Assembly (NCBI RefSeq): GCF_047314965.1
Contig: NZ_JBLBVK010000049.1
Span: forward strand, 1 to 64,000
Reading direction: 5' to 3'
From: JAVJUV01 sp047314965
GTDB taxonomy: Bacteria > Pseudomonadota > Alphaproteobacteria > Rhodobacterales > Rhodobacteraceae
DNA: 64,000 nucleotides
Position numbers and translations under genes: made by a program. Below, in pieces: positions 52,759 through 60,342 of the stretch. Each line of letters opens with the position of its first letter. The stretch's first letter is position 1. The notes beneath the pieces are model-generated. The model was not told where the DNA came from. It saw only the letters and a program-made list of their open reading frames with translations, and did not search any database.

Positions 52759-53079
52759 ATGGCACATATTACCCATGAAACCGAACAGATCGCTGCAAAC
52801 GGCAGGTCTGCCTCGAGAACCATTGCGTCGTCCATTTGCAGAGGAGCAGTGCGGTTCGTCACGGCGATCGGAGAGGATGGGCGGGACGGGACCGGTCGAC
52901 CAGCAAGAGCCGCGGATCAAACCGACGCCAGAACCGACAGCTCTTATGGACCGGAGGTTGCGGATCACATCAGGAGCGTCATCGAAAAGGGGTATTTCGA
53001 GGAAAGCTCGGGAGAACAGGTCTTTGTCCCCTGGTACATCCGCTCCCTGCTCATTTCCGAGATGAACAGGCATCTTTAA
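52759..53079 (+). CDS. Orphan hypothetical protein
   Basis: A 106-residue protein I do not recognise. It has an AT-richer 5' region, an RBS (AGGAGA) before the ATG at 52759, a polar middle part, and a C-terminal half with VADHIRSVIEKGYFEESSGE and FVPWYIRSLLISEM, which looks folded. It is divergent from the LysR gene and might be its target. It is followed by the truncated permease on the opposite strand. The middle stretch is Arg/Gly/Asp-rich and could be poorly structured. Confidence 0.55.
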   Translation: MAHITHETEQIAANGRSASRTIASSICRGAVRFVTAIGEDGRDGTGRPARAADQTDARTDSSYGPEVADHIRSVIEKGYFEESSGEQVFVPWYIRSLLISEMNRHL

Positions 53080-53145
53080 GCATGCCACATGGGAAACAGG
53101 GAAAGCGGCACGGCGATTGCGCGGAAACGGACCGTGCGATCAGTG

Positions 53146-53598
53146 TCAGCAGCGACCTTTCCAAGGCACGAGATAGTTCTCGGCACGGCGCATCAGGATA
53201 TCAATCCCAGAGCCGATCACGCCGATCAGGATAATGCCCATCAGCACGATGTCAGTCAGCTGGAACTTGGAGGCGACCATGATCATCATGCCGGCGCCTT
53301 CGGATGCGGCGACGAGTTCGGCGGCGACGACCTTGCCCCAACAGACCCCCATCGCGACGCGCGCGCCCGTGAAAATCTCGGGCAGCGAGTTGGGAACGAT
53401 GACGTGTCGCATGATCTGGAACTTGCTGGCGCCCAGCGAGTACGCAGCATGGACCTTGGAGATGTTCACGCCTGACACGCCCGCTCGCGCAGCGATGGCC
53501 ATGATCCAGAGCGAGGCCAGGAAGAGAAGAATGATCTTGCCCGTCTCGCCAATTCCAAACCAGATGATGACGAGCGGGATCAGGGCGAGCGGCGACCC
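53146..53598 (-). pseudogene. tauC: 5'-truncated taurine/sulfonate ABC transporter permease
   Basis: About 150 codons matching only the C-terminal half of a TauC/SsuC-type permease: SPLALIPLVIIWFGIGETGK, then the EAA-type loop SLGASKFQIMRHVIVPNSLP, and final membrane helices ending RRAENYLVPWKG. Similarity stops at about 53598. The remaining 5' half (about 110-130 residues) and the initiation codon are missing. The upstream side is occupied by a divergent DegT-type gene starting 37 bases away. The longer open frame that continues upstream is antisense to that gene and is not coding. It is most likely a non-functional remnant of a transporter operon. Confidence 0.82.
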
Positions 53599-53634
53599 CG
53601 GGCCTGATCCCGTACCAGAAAGGACCTCACGCCC

Positions 53635-54834
53635 ATGGTTTCGAACGAGACTTTCAAAGGGAGCTTCACCCAGCAGGAGCCGATCCCGGACGAGGCGATC
53701 GCCGCCGCGGTCGCGGTGCTGCGCAGCGGCAGGCTGCATCGCTACAATGTTGAACCGGGCAAATTGGGCGAAACCGCCATGCTGGAGCGGGACTATGCCC
53801 GCTGGCAGGGCGCGACGTACTGCCTGGCTGTGGCATCCGGCGGCCAGGCCATGCAGATCGCCCTCAGAGCCGCTGGCGTCGCGCCGAATGATCCGGTTCT
53901 GACGAACTCGTTCACCCTGGCGCCCGTTCCGGGGGCCATTCATGCGGTCGGGGCCCGTCCGGTACTGGTGGAGATCGACGAGAACCTGCTTATCGACATG
54001 ACCGATCTTGCCACGAAGGCCGAACGCTCGGGCGCGAAGTTTCTGCTGCTGTCGCATATGCGCGGTCACCTCTGCGACATGGACCGGCTCATGGACATCG
54101 CAGACGCGCATGGTCTGGTCGTCATCGAAGATTGCGCGCATACGATGGCGGCGCGCTGGAACGGCAAGAGGTCGGGAAACTTCGGCCTTGCGGGATGTTT
54201 TTCGACACAGACCTACAAGCATATCAACTCGGGCGAAGGCGGGTTCCTTACCTCGGATGATCCGGACTTCATAGCGCGGGCGACGATCCTGTCGGGCAGC
54301 TACATGCTTTACGAGCGCCACGGAGCAGGACCCGCGCCTGCACACTACGATGTGCCGCGGTACGAAATGGCGAACATGTCGGCCCGCATGGACGAGCTGC
54401 GGGCGGCGATTCTGCGGCCACAACTTGCCACGCTGGAAGAGAATGCGAAGCGCTGGAACGCGCGTTACGACGCGGTGGCGCAGGAGCTTGAGGGATCGAA
54501 CGAGATCGTTCTGCCACGCCGTCTGGACGGGGAATTCATGGTCGGATCCTCCATACAGTTCCGCCTGCCGGACCGGGACGCCGCCTCGTGCCGCGACTTC
54601 GTGGGACGTGCTGCCGCGCGCGGCGTAGAACTCAAATGGTTCGGCGCGGCGGAGCCAACCGGGTTCACCTCGTCGCATGCGCATTGGCACTATGCCGAGC
54701 GGCAGAGCCTGCCCAATACCGACCGGGTCCTCGCAACCCTGTTCGACATGCGGCTGCCTCTGACCTTCTCGCTGGAGGACTGTCACCTGATCGGACGGAT
54801 CATCCGGGACGTCGCGGGCGATCCTCTCCCCTGA
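53635..54834 (+). CDS. DegT/DnrJ/EryC1/StrS-family aminotransferase
   Basis: A 399-residue PLP-dependent aminotransferase or dehydratase of the DegT/StrS fold. The PLP lysine is K195 in STQTYKHINSGEGG, the supporting aspartate is D166 in VVIEDCAHT, and AVASGGQAMQIALRAAG begins the cofactor-binding region. Members transaminate keto-sugars or cyclitols in cell-surface polysaccharide, aminosugar or small-molecule biosynthesis. No sugar-biosynthesis neighbours are visible. It directly abuts the truncated permease. Confidence 0.88.
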   Translation: MVSNETFKGSFTQQEPIPDEAIAAAVAVLRSGRLHRYNVEPGKLGETAMLERDYARWQGATYCLAVASGGQAMQIALRAAGVAPNDPVLTNSFTLAPVPGAIHAVGARPVLVEIDENLLIDMTDLATKAERSGAKFLLLSHMRGHLCDMDRLMDIADAHGLVVIEDCAHTMAARWNGKRSGNFGLAGCFSTQTYKHINSGEGGFLTSDDPDFIARATILSGSYMLYERHGAGPAPAHYDVPRYEMANMSARMDELRAAILRPQLATLEENAKRWNARYDAVAQELEGSNEIVLPRRLDGEFMVGSSIQFRLPDRDAASCRDFVGRAAARGVELKWFGAAEPTGFTSSHAHWHYAERQSLPNTDRVLATLFDMRLPLTFSLEDCHLIGRIIRDVAGDPLP

Positions 54835-55007
54835 TAGGACCACGCGGAGGAATTCGCGAACCACGAACGCCGCTGACGCAGCGCGTGCCTTGCCGCTTTG
54901 TTTTGGGCCCGGCCACAACAGGACGGCGACCGGACAAGCCAATATGAGATGGATCAAGGCAATGGCATCCATCCTGGCGCTGAATGTCTGCAAAGCAGAG
55001 GTGAAGC

Positions 55008-55430
55008 ATGAGCGCGCTAGGATTGAAGATCATCGACACCGCGGTTCACGATGCGAATGCGTGGATCAATGAAGTCGACTACAGAACCGATTGGAGTAAC
55101 AAGCAGCGATCGTACCGGCTGCTCCGGCAGGTTCTGCATGTCGTTCGGGATCACCTGAGCGCCGATGAAGCAGCGCAACTTGGCGCTCAGTTGCCGACGC
55201 TGATCCGGGGCATCTATTACGAAGGTTGGAACCCGTCGAAAACACCGGTCACGGAGCGGAAGCCCGAGGGGTTCATTGCCCGTGTGCAGGAAGCCTTCGA
55301 AACCGATCCGCTGGGAGATGCGGAGCATGCGATCGCGGCTGTGTTCGATGTGCTGGATGCTCACATCTCGGAAGGCGAGATGGATCAGGTGAGGGTGACG
55401 TTCACCAAGAAGATCCGTGCGATCTTCTGA
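55008..55430 (+). CDS. DUF2267 domain protein
   Basis: A 140-residue protein matching DUF2267: an N-terminal helical segment (NAWINEVDYRTDWSNKQRSYRLLRQVL), LSADEAAQLGAQLPTLIRGIYYEGW, and a C-terminal second helical repeat ending VTFTKKIRAIF. The molecular function is unknown. It lies upstream of two small unrecognised genes in a block also containing phosphate transporters. Confidence 0.88.
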   Translation: MSALGLKIIDTAVHDANAWINEVDYRTDWSNKQRSYRLLRQVLHVVRDHLSADEAAQLGAQLPTLIRGIYYEGWNPSKTPVTERKPEGFIARVQEAFETDPLGDAEHAIAAVFDVLDAHISEGEMDQVRVTFTKKIRAIF

Positions 55431-55483
55431 TCGGCGGGCAACACGGTTCGGAGGATTTCGGGAAACGAAAGGAGCGGCGGCGG

Positions 55484-55693
55484 ATGTCTTCAGCACAACT
55501 GGATGCGATGATGGACCTGTCTCAGGCCCGAGCAGAGGCATATCTTCACATCGCGAAGAGCATGGTCATGAACGAATTCGGGCCTGCGACGGAGCATACC
55601 CATACCGGCATGGCGATCGCTCTTGCCACCGCAATGATGCAACATGAAGGCGCGCAGATCATCGCGGACGCGTTTCGCGTGGCGGAAAGCTAG
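55484..55693 (+). CDS. Small hypothetical protein
   Basis: A 69-residue mostly helical protein (MSSAQLDAMMDLSQARAEAYL onward, Ala/Met-rich, ending IIADAFRVAES). GGAG lies about 11 bases before the ATG. It is 53 bases downstream of the DUF2267 gene on the same strand. I cannot assign a family. Confidence 0.5.
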   Translation: MSSAQLDAMMDLSQARAEAYLHIAKSMVMNEFGPATEHTHTGMAIALATAMMQHEGAQIIADAFRVAES

Positions 55694-55723
55694 GACAACC
55701 GCGCAGCCCTTGGGCATGACGCC

Positions 55724-55972
55724 TTAGCCAAGTTCCTTCAGCAACCACTCCGCACGCTCGACATGGGCGCGGGCCACTTCGAGTTTCTTCTCGAGACGAG
55801 CCTTTTTTTCCGCGGAGTTCACCTCGGCGATCTCGGCCTCGAGTTCCTCCGATTTCTTCTGGAGCTTGTTCAGGACCTTCTTCACATGGGAGGGCTTTAT
55901 CTCGCTTGCCTTGCCGCTGTCGCGGCGCTCATTGTATTCGACAACCTTCGCGGCAAGTTTCTTCAGACCCAT
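55724..55972 (-). CDS. Small coiled-coil protein, unknown function
   Basis: An 82-residue Lys/Glu-rich protein predicted to be one long coiled coil (HVKKVLNKLQKKSEELEAEI, then a second heptad stretch). It has no recognised family. It converges on the small 69-residue gene and lies 46 bases downstream of the phosphate transporter on the same strand. Confidence 0.6.
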   Translation of the reverse strand: MGLKKLAAKVVEYNERRDSGKASEIKPSHVKKVLNKLQKKSEELEAEIAEVNSAEKKARLEKKLEVARAHVERAEWLLKELG

Positions 55973-56018
55973 GTACTCATCTCCGATGGTTGCCCTGACT
56001 TACGGCAATAGAGCCGTT

Positions 56019-57869
56019 TCATGACGTTTTTGTAACGCTTCCTTCAGGCGATTGCGCCTCTTTTCCGGCGTCGGGCGTGGTAAAGGTTTCATCCAATTCT
56101 TCATCTTCAAGCGACAGGAGCCGTTCGACTTCGGCCATGGCGCTGTCTCTTTCGACGTAATAGCTCCGCGCCGCATCGATCAGGTCGCGCATGGCGCTGT
56201 AGGCATAACTTGAATCGTTCAGGAACGAGGTTGCGGCCGCCGGGCTGAGCCTTCCGCTGCGGATCAGCGCGTCGACCTGCTGTGTCGTCGCACGCGCGGC
56301 GTCTTCGATATGGACCCGTTCCTGATCGAGCCAGAGCGCGCTACGATCCTCGGGCGCCGCAATGCCCAATTTGCGGATTTCCACTGCGATCCGCGCGATT
56401 TCCGTTCTCAGCCCGTCGTACAACTCGGTGACGGCACCCTGGGGGCGGGTTGTATAGCGCAGGATATTCTTGCGCAGGTGTTTGACCGACTTGACCGCCT
56501 GCACGATGTCGCTGGAGACATCCCGAAGCGCGTAGATCCGGTCAGCGATCTCGGGCGCCATGCGTTTATCGCCTGCCCGCGTGGTGAATTCCACGATCGC
56601 CGAATACAGGGATTTGACCCGGTGCTCGTAGCCTTCGTCGATGTCGAGATCGATGGGCCTTCGGCTTCGCGCCACGGCTCCGGCGATGTCATCGGTCGCG
56701 AAGATTTGCTGCCTGTGCAGGTTCAACCCGTGAAAAATCAGTTCCGCGGCATTCTCGTAGAGATGGAGGACTTCCTTGCGCAGGGCGATCTCCATCGTCT
56801 GTGGGAACTCGTCGACGGCTTCGTTCAGGAAATGCGGGCGGCTCACATCTGGCAAGGGCTCGACGATACGCCCTTCCAGAAACGCGATGAGCCTTTTCAG
56901 CAAGGGGAGCATCAGGGCGACGCCAAGCACGTTGAATACCGTGTGGAACACGGCCAGTTTCATCGCGAAATCGGTGGGAGCGATCCCGACAAGGGCGCTG
57001 ATCCAGTCCACTGCGTCCCGTAGAGGCGCGATGAAGACCAATGCCACGCCCGCAGTCACGACATTGAAAATGGTGTGGGCCAGCGCCAGTCGTTTGCCCT
57101 GGAAATTCGCGCTGAGCGATCCGATGACCGCCGTGATCGTTGTTCCGATATTGGCGCCGATGGCCAGCGCGAGCGCGTTCTCGTAGCTGATCTGCCCCGA
57201 CGCAAGCGCCGTCAGGATGAGAACCATCGTTGCGTGACTGGACTGCATGATCACCGTGGCGACCGTCCCGACGACGGTATAGACGACAAGGCCAGCGATG
57301 CCGGCGAGGGCGAAGCGCGTCAGGTCGATCTGGTCCTTGAATGCCTCGAAGCCCTCCTTCATGTGATGGATGCCAAGGAACAGGAAGCCGAGGCCGGCCA
57401 GCGCGTATCCGATGCCGCGCAGCCCCTTGGACTTCTGGAACACGAGAATGATGCTGAGCGCGATCATCGGCATCGCGTAGGCCGCGATATTCACCTTCAG
57501 ACCGAGCCCTGCGACGAGCCATGCCCCAGTAGTCGTGCCGATGTTCGCGCCGAAGATAATGCCGACGCCTCCGACCAGCGAGATCAGCCCGGCGCTGAGG
57601 AACGAGATGGTAATGACGGAAACAAGCGAGCTTGACTGGAGCAGCGTTGTCGAAACGATGCCGAAACTCATCGCCCGAAGCGTGGAACCCGTTGCGCGCT
57701 CCAGGATGCGTTCGAGGAATCCCCCGCCAAAGAGTTTGAAGCCGTCCTCAAGCATCAGCATGCCGAAGAGGAAGATCGCGACACCCGCCGCTATCTCCTG
57801 GGCATCGGGGCTGACCCAGAACGTCAAGATGAGAGCCCCTATGGCGACGGGAAGATAGTACCGCTTCAT
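56019..57869 (-). CDS. Na/Pi cotransporter family protein (NptA/YjbB-like)
   Basis: A 616-residue inner-membrane protein. Residues 1-340 carry repeated hydrophobic helices with duplicated QSS-type motifs (TTLLQSSSLVSVITISFLSA and VATVIMQSSHATMVLILTAL), the signature of Na/phosphate cotransporters. A PhoU-like helical domain (about 370-570) follows. It probably mediates phosphate or phosphonate-related anion flux. It is transcribed divergently from the PiT gene across a 284-base gap. Confidence 0.9.
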   Translation of the reverse strand: MKRYYLPVAIGALILTFWVSPDAQEIAAGVAIFLFGMLMLEDGFKLFGGGFLERILERATGSTLRAMSFGIVSTTLLQSSSLVSVITISFLSAGLISLVGGVGIIFGANIGTTTGAWLVAGLGLKVNIAAYAMPMIALSIILVFQKSKGLRGIGYALAGLGFLFLGIHHMKEGFEAFKDQIDLTRFALAGIAGLVVYTVVGTVATVIMQSSHATMVLILTALASGQISYENALALAIGANIGTTITAVIGSLSANFQGKRLALAHTIFNVVTAGVALVFIAPLRDAVDWISALVGIAPTDFAMKLAVFHTVFNVLGVALMLPLLKRLIAFLEGRIVEPLPDVSRPHFLNEAVDEFPQTMEIALRKEVLHLYENAAELIFHGLNLHRQQIFATDDIAGAVARSRRPIDLDIDEGYEHRVKSLYSAIVEFTTRAGDKRMAPEIADRIYALRDVSSDIVQAVKSVKHLRKNILRYTTRPQGAVTELYDGLRTEIARIAVEIRKLGIAAPEDRSALWLDQERVHIEDAARATTQQVDALIRSGRLSPAAATSFLNDSSYAYSAMRDLIDAARSYYVERDSAMAEVERLLSLEDEELDETFTTPDAGKEAQSPEGSVTKTS

Positions 57870-58153
57870 GTTCGCGGTACTCCGAAGTGCATTTTTTCAA
57901 GACCGGGAGACCGCGTCACACGGTTTGCGTGACCCGTTTTCGCTTTCCGGGCGATAGCGGCTTTCTGCCGCGGCTCAGGCATTCCTTGCTCCCGATGGCT
58001 TCAACGACTGGTAACCGCCGCAGTTGGTGTTACCGCCCCGATACAACACGTCGCACAAAGCCCGGTCCTTGACCTGTGTCATTGGCGTGGGGCGTGTCGG
58101 CTTGAAGATAACCGCGTCCATACGGGAGACAGGCAAGCCAGGGGGATCGCGCC

Positions 58154-59719
58154 TTGTTGAGAACGGAGAACATCGAAACCGCTGTGCAGCGGAACCGGGA
58201 CGAATTGTTCCGCTTCGGAACTGCACTGATCTTCGTCATCGGCATCATGCTGTTCACAATCGTTCGGACGGACGGCGGGATCGACGGTATCCTTCTGGTC
58301 GCCGCTGCGATGATTGGCGGTTACATGGCCATGAACATCGGCGCGAACGACGTGGCCAACAATGTTGGCCCGGCTGTCGGATCGCATGCCATAACGCTGA
58401 CGGGCGCGATCGTGATCGCCGCCTTTTTCGAGGCGGGAGGCGCGCTTATCGCGGGTGGTGATGTTGTCGGCACGATCAAGAGCGGCATCATCAATCCCGA
58501 CCTTGTCGCTGACCGCGATACGTTCATCTGGCTCATGATCGCCGCTCTGCTCGCCGCTGCGGTCTGGCTGAATTTCGCGACCGCAGTGGGCGCTCCCGTA
58601 TCCACCACCCATTCGATCGTCGGTGGCGTTCTTGGAGCCGGGATCGCCGCCGCCGGATGGGGAATCGCGGATTGGTCCGTGGTCGGCCAGATCGCCGCGA
58701 GCTGGATCATCTCTCCGGTCATGGGTGGCGTAATCGCTGCCGGGTTTCTCTATCTCATCAAGCACACGATCACCTACAAGCAGGATGTGCTGGCTGCCGC
58801 AAACCGTATGGTTCCCGTTCTGGTCGCGATCATGGCCTGGGCCTTTGCGACATACCTGATGCTGAAGGGCGTCAAGAAGATCGTCTCGGTCTCTTTCCCC
58901 GTTGCGCTTCTTATCGGGGTTGTCATGGCTGTTGCCGTCTTCCTGATCATGCGGCCCTATATCGCGCGGAAAACGGCGACGCTGGAAAACCGCAAGCATA
59001 GCGTCAACGACCTCTTCACGATTCCGCTGATCTTCGCCGCCGCGCTTCTGAGTTTTGCACATGGAGCGAACGACGTAGCGAACGCCGTCGGTCCCCTTGC
59101 GGGAATCAACGAGGCCATCATGGCCGGGGGAGTAGCGGCTCGCGCGTCGATCCCGCTTTGGATCATGGCGGTAGGCGCAATCGGGATTGCTCTTGGGCTT
59201 GCGCTGTACGGTCCCAAGCTGATCAAGACGGTCGGAAGCGAGATCACCGAACTGGACAAGATGCGGGCCTTCTGCATCGCACTGGCGGCTGCGATCACGG
59301 TGATTATCGCGTCGCAACTGGGGCTTCCGGTCAGTTCCACCCATATCGCGGTCGGTGGGGTCTTTGGCGTTGGCTTCCTACGCGAGTACATCAAGTCCAG
59401 CTATGCGCGCATGCTGGACCAGATCCGGGAGCATCACGCCGACCACGACCCAGAGGCCGTCGAAGCGTTTCTTGCGCGTTTCGAGGCCGCCGACGTGGCC
59501 ACCAAGGGCGAGATGCTGCGCAATATGAAGGCACAGGCCGCCGAAGAGCGTCTACTTGGGAAACAGGAAAGACGCGGGCTTGGGCGGGTTCACAGGGTTG
59601 AACTGGTCAAGCGTAACCTTCTGCTGCGCATCGCGGCGGCGTGGATCATCACGGTTCCGATTGCCGCTGTCCTCTCGGCAATGTTTTTCTTCATGATACG
59701 CGGGATGTTGCTGCCCTGA
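58154..59719 (+). CDS. Inorganic phosphate transporter, PiT family
   Basis: A 521-residue proton/phosphate symporter. The two PiT signatures are both present: NIGANDVANNVGPAVGS near the N-terminus and FAHGANDVANAVGPLAG in the second half. The flanking VGAPVSTTHSIVGGVLG and LPVSSTHIAVGGVFG complete each half. A soluble loop and one final membrane helix form the C-terminal extension. The TTG start is poorly supported; a nearby in-frame start is possible. It is divergent from the Na/Pi cotransporter gene. Confidence 0.9.
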   Translation: MLRTENIETAVQRNRDELFRFGTALIFVIGIMLFTIVRTDGGIDGILLVAAAMIGGYMAMNIGANDVANNVGPAVGSHAITLTGAIVIAAFFEAGGALIAGGDVVGTIKSGIINPDLVADRDTFIWLMIAALLAAAVWLNFATAVGAPVSTTHSIVGGVLGAGIAAAGWGIADWSVVGQIAASWIISPVMGGVIAAGFLYLIKHTITYKQDVLAAANRMVPVLVAIMAWAFATYLMLKGVKKIVSVSFPVALLIGVVMAVAVFLIMRPYIARKTATLENRKHSVNDLFTIPLIFAAALLSFAHGANDVANAVGPLAGINEAIMAGGVAARASIPLWIMAVGAIGIALGLALYGPKLIKTVGSEITELDKMRAFCIALAAAITVIIASQLGLPVSSTHIAVGGVFGVGFLREYIKSSYARMLDQIREHHADHDPEAVEAFLARFEAADVATKGEMLRNMKAQAAEERLLGKQERRGLGRVHRVELVKRNLLLRIAAAWIITVPIAAVLSAMFFFMIRGMLLP

Positions 59720-59753
59720 CGGGCAAGCCGAGGCAACCGGGTTGCTGCGTGCC

Positions 59754-60071
59754 CTAGCCCACCGGCCTTGTTCTGAGGAACAGGTACAGCGGCAGGCCGC
59801 AGCTGACGCCGATGCAGAAGGTTGCCGGGATCGCGATGAGGGCGGACCAGTTCCGGCGGACCCGGGTCTCGGCGATGATCCAGACGGTCAACGCGGTCGC
59901 GGCGATGGTCAGATCCCAGGTCAGGCCGGTTGTCGAGGCGTTCACGTACCAAGCGTCGATCAGACCCGAGAGACCGGTGCCGGTTTCGCGCATGTAGGTC
60001 ACGAACCAGTACATGGGGTGTATTGCGCCCCAGACCGCGAGGGCCAAGTATATCATCCTCAGGGGCGACAT
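59754..60071 (-). CDS. DUF2834 membrane protein
   Basis: A 105-residue protein with three to four membrane helices (MIYLALAVWGAIHPMYWFV, then LTWDLTIAATALTVWIIAE, then SALIAIPATFCIGVSCGLPL). It matches DUF2834, of unknown function. Its ATG overlaps the TAA of the upstream 40-residue lipoprotein by one base, forming the end of the argH cluster. Confidence 0.85.
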   Translation of the reverse strand: MSPLRMIYLALAVWGAIHPMYWFVTYMRETGTGLSGLIDAWYVNASTTGLTWDLTIAATALTVWIIAETRVRRNWSALIAIPATFCIGVSCGLPLYLFLRTRPVG

Positions 60072-60193
60072 TAGAGCGTTCCCTTGACCCCGATACGCGC
60101 TTCGCCGGACACGGTCACGCCGGTTTCGACTGGCTCAGGCTCGCCGTCGGCTCCGCAGGCCGCGAGGGCAAGGATGAGGATCGCCCACCTCAT
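60071..60193 (-). CDS. Small lipoprotein (40 residues)
   Basis: A 40-residue protein with a lipobox: MRWAILILALAACGADGEPE, with the lipidation cysteine at position 13 after a hydrophobic segment, followed by an acidic/Pro stretch and GVTVSGEARIGVKG. Its ATG overlaps the TGA of the preceding lipoprotein gene by four bases, and its stop overlaps DUF2834. Position next to argH matches the tiny lipoproteins usually found between argH and lysA in Rhodobacteraceae. I cannot tell whether it is a member of the LptM group. Confidence 0.75.
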   Translation of the reverse strand: MRWAILILALAACGADGEPEPVETGVTVSGEARIGVKGTL

Positions 60194-60342
60194 GGGCTGA
60201 CCGCCACGCCGACGCCGCCGACACGCCCTGAAACCGACGGGGTGACGCTGAGACCGCTCGAACTGATCGAGAGCCCGGCGTTCAGCGACGGGTCCTCGCA
60301 AGCCGGGAGCAGGATGAGGACGACAAAAGCCAGCTTCTTCAT
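60190..60342 (-). CDS. Small lipoprotein (50 residues)
   Basis: A 50-residue protein: hydrophobic MKKLAFVVLILLPACEDPSL with a lipobox (cysteine 15), then a Ser/Val/Gly-rich tail ending VGGVGVAVSP. The ATG (60342) overlaps the argH stop by four bases, and the TGA overlaps the next lipoprotein start. It is short enough to be missed by simple gene calling. The function is unknown; the two small lipoproteins are probably made together. Confidence 0.72.
   Translation of the reverse strand: MKKLAFVVLILLPACEDPSLNAGLSISSSGLSVTPSVSGRVGGVGVAVSP

Noticed and set aside
53599..54993. The long minus-strand frame continuing upstream of the tauC remnant
   Set aside because: It is antisense to the DegT-type gene and has none of the hydrophobic permease pattern, so only the C-terminal portion is real.
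58079..59344. A 421-codon minus-strand frame under the PiT gene
   Set aside because: Antisense shadow of a clear transporter; the translation is Asp/Arg/His-rich with no domain.
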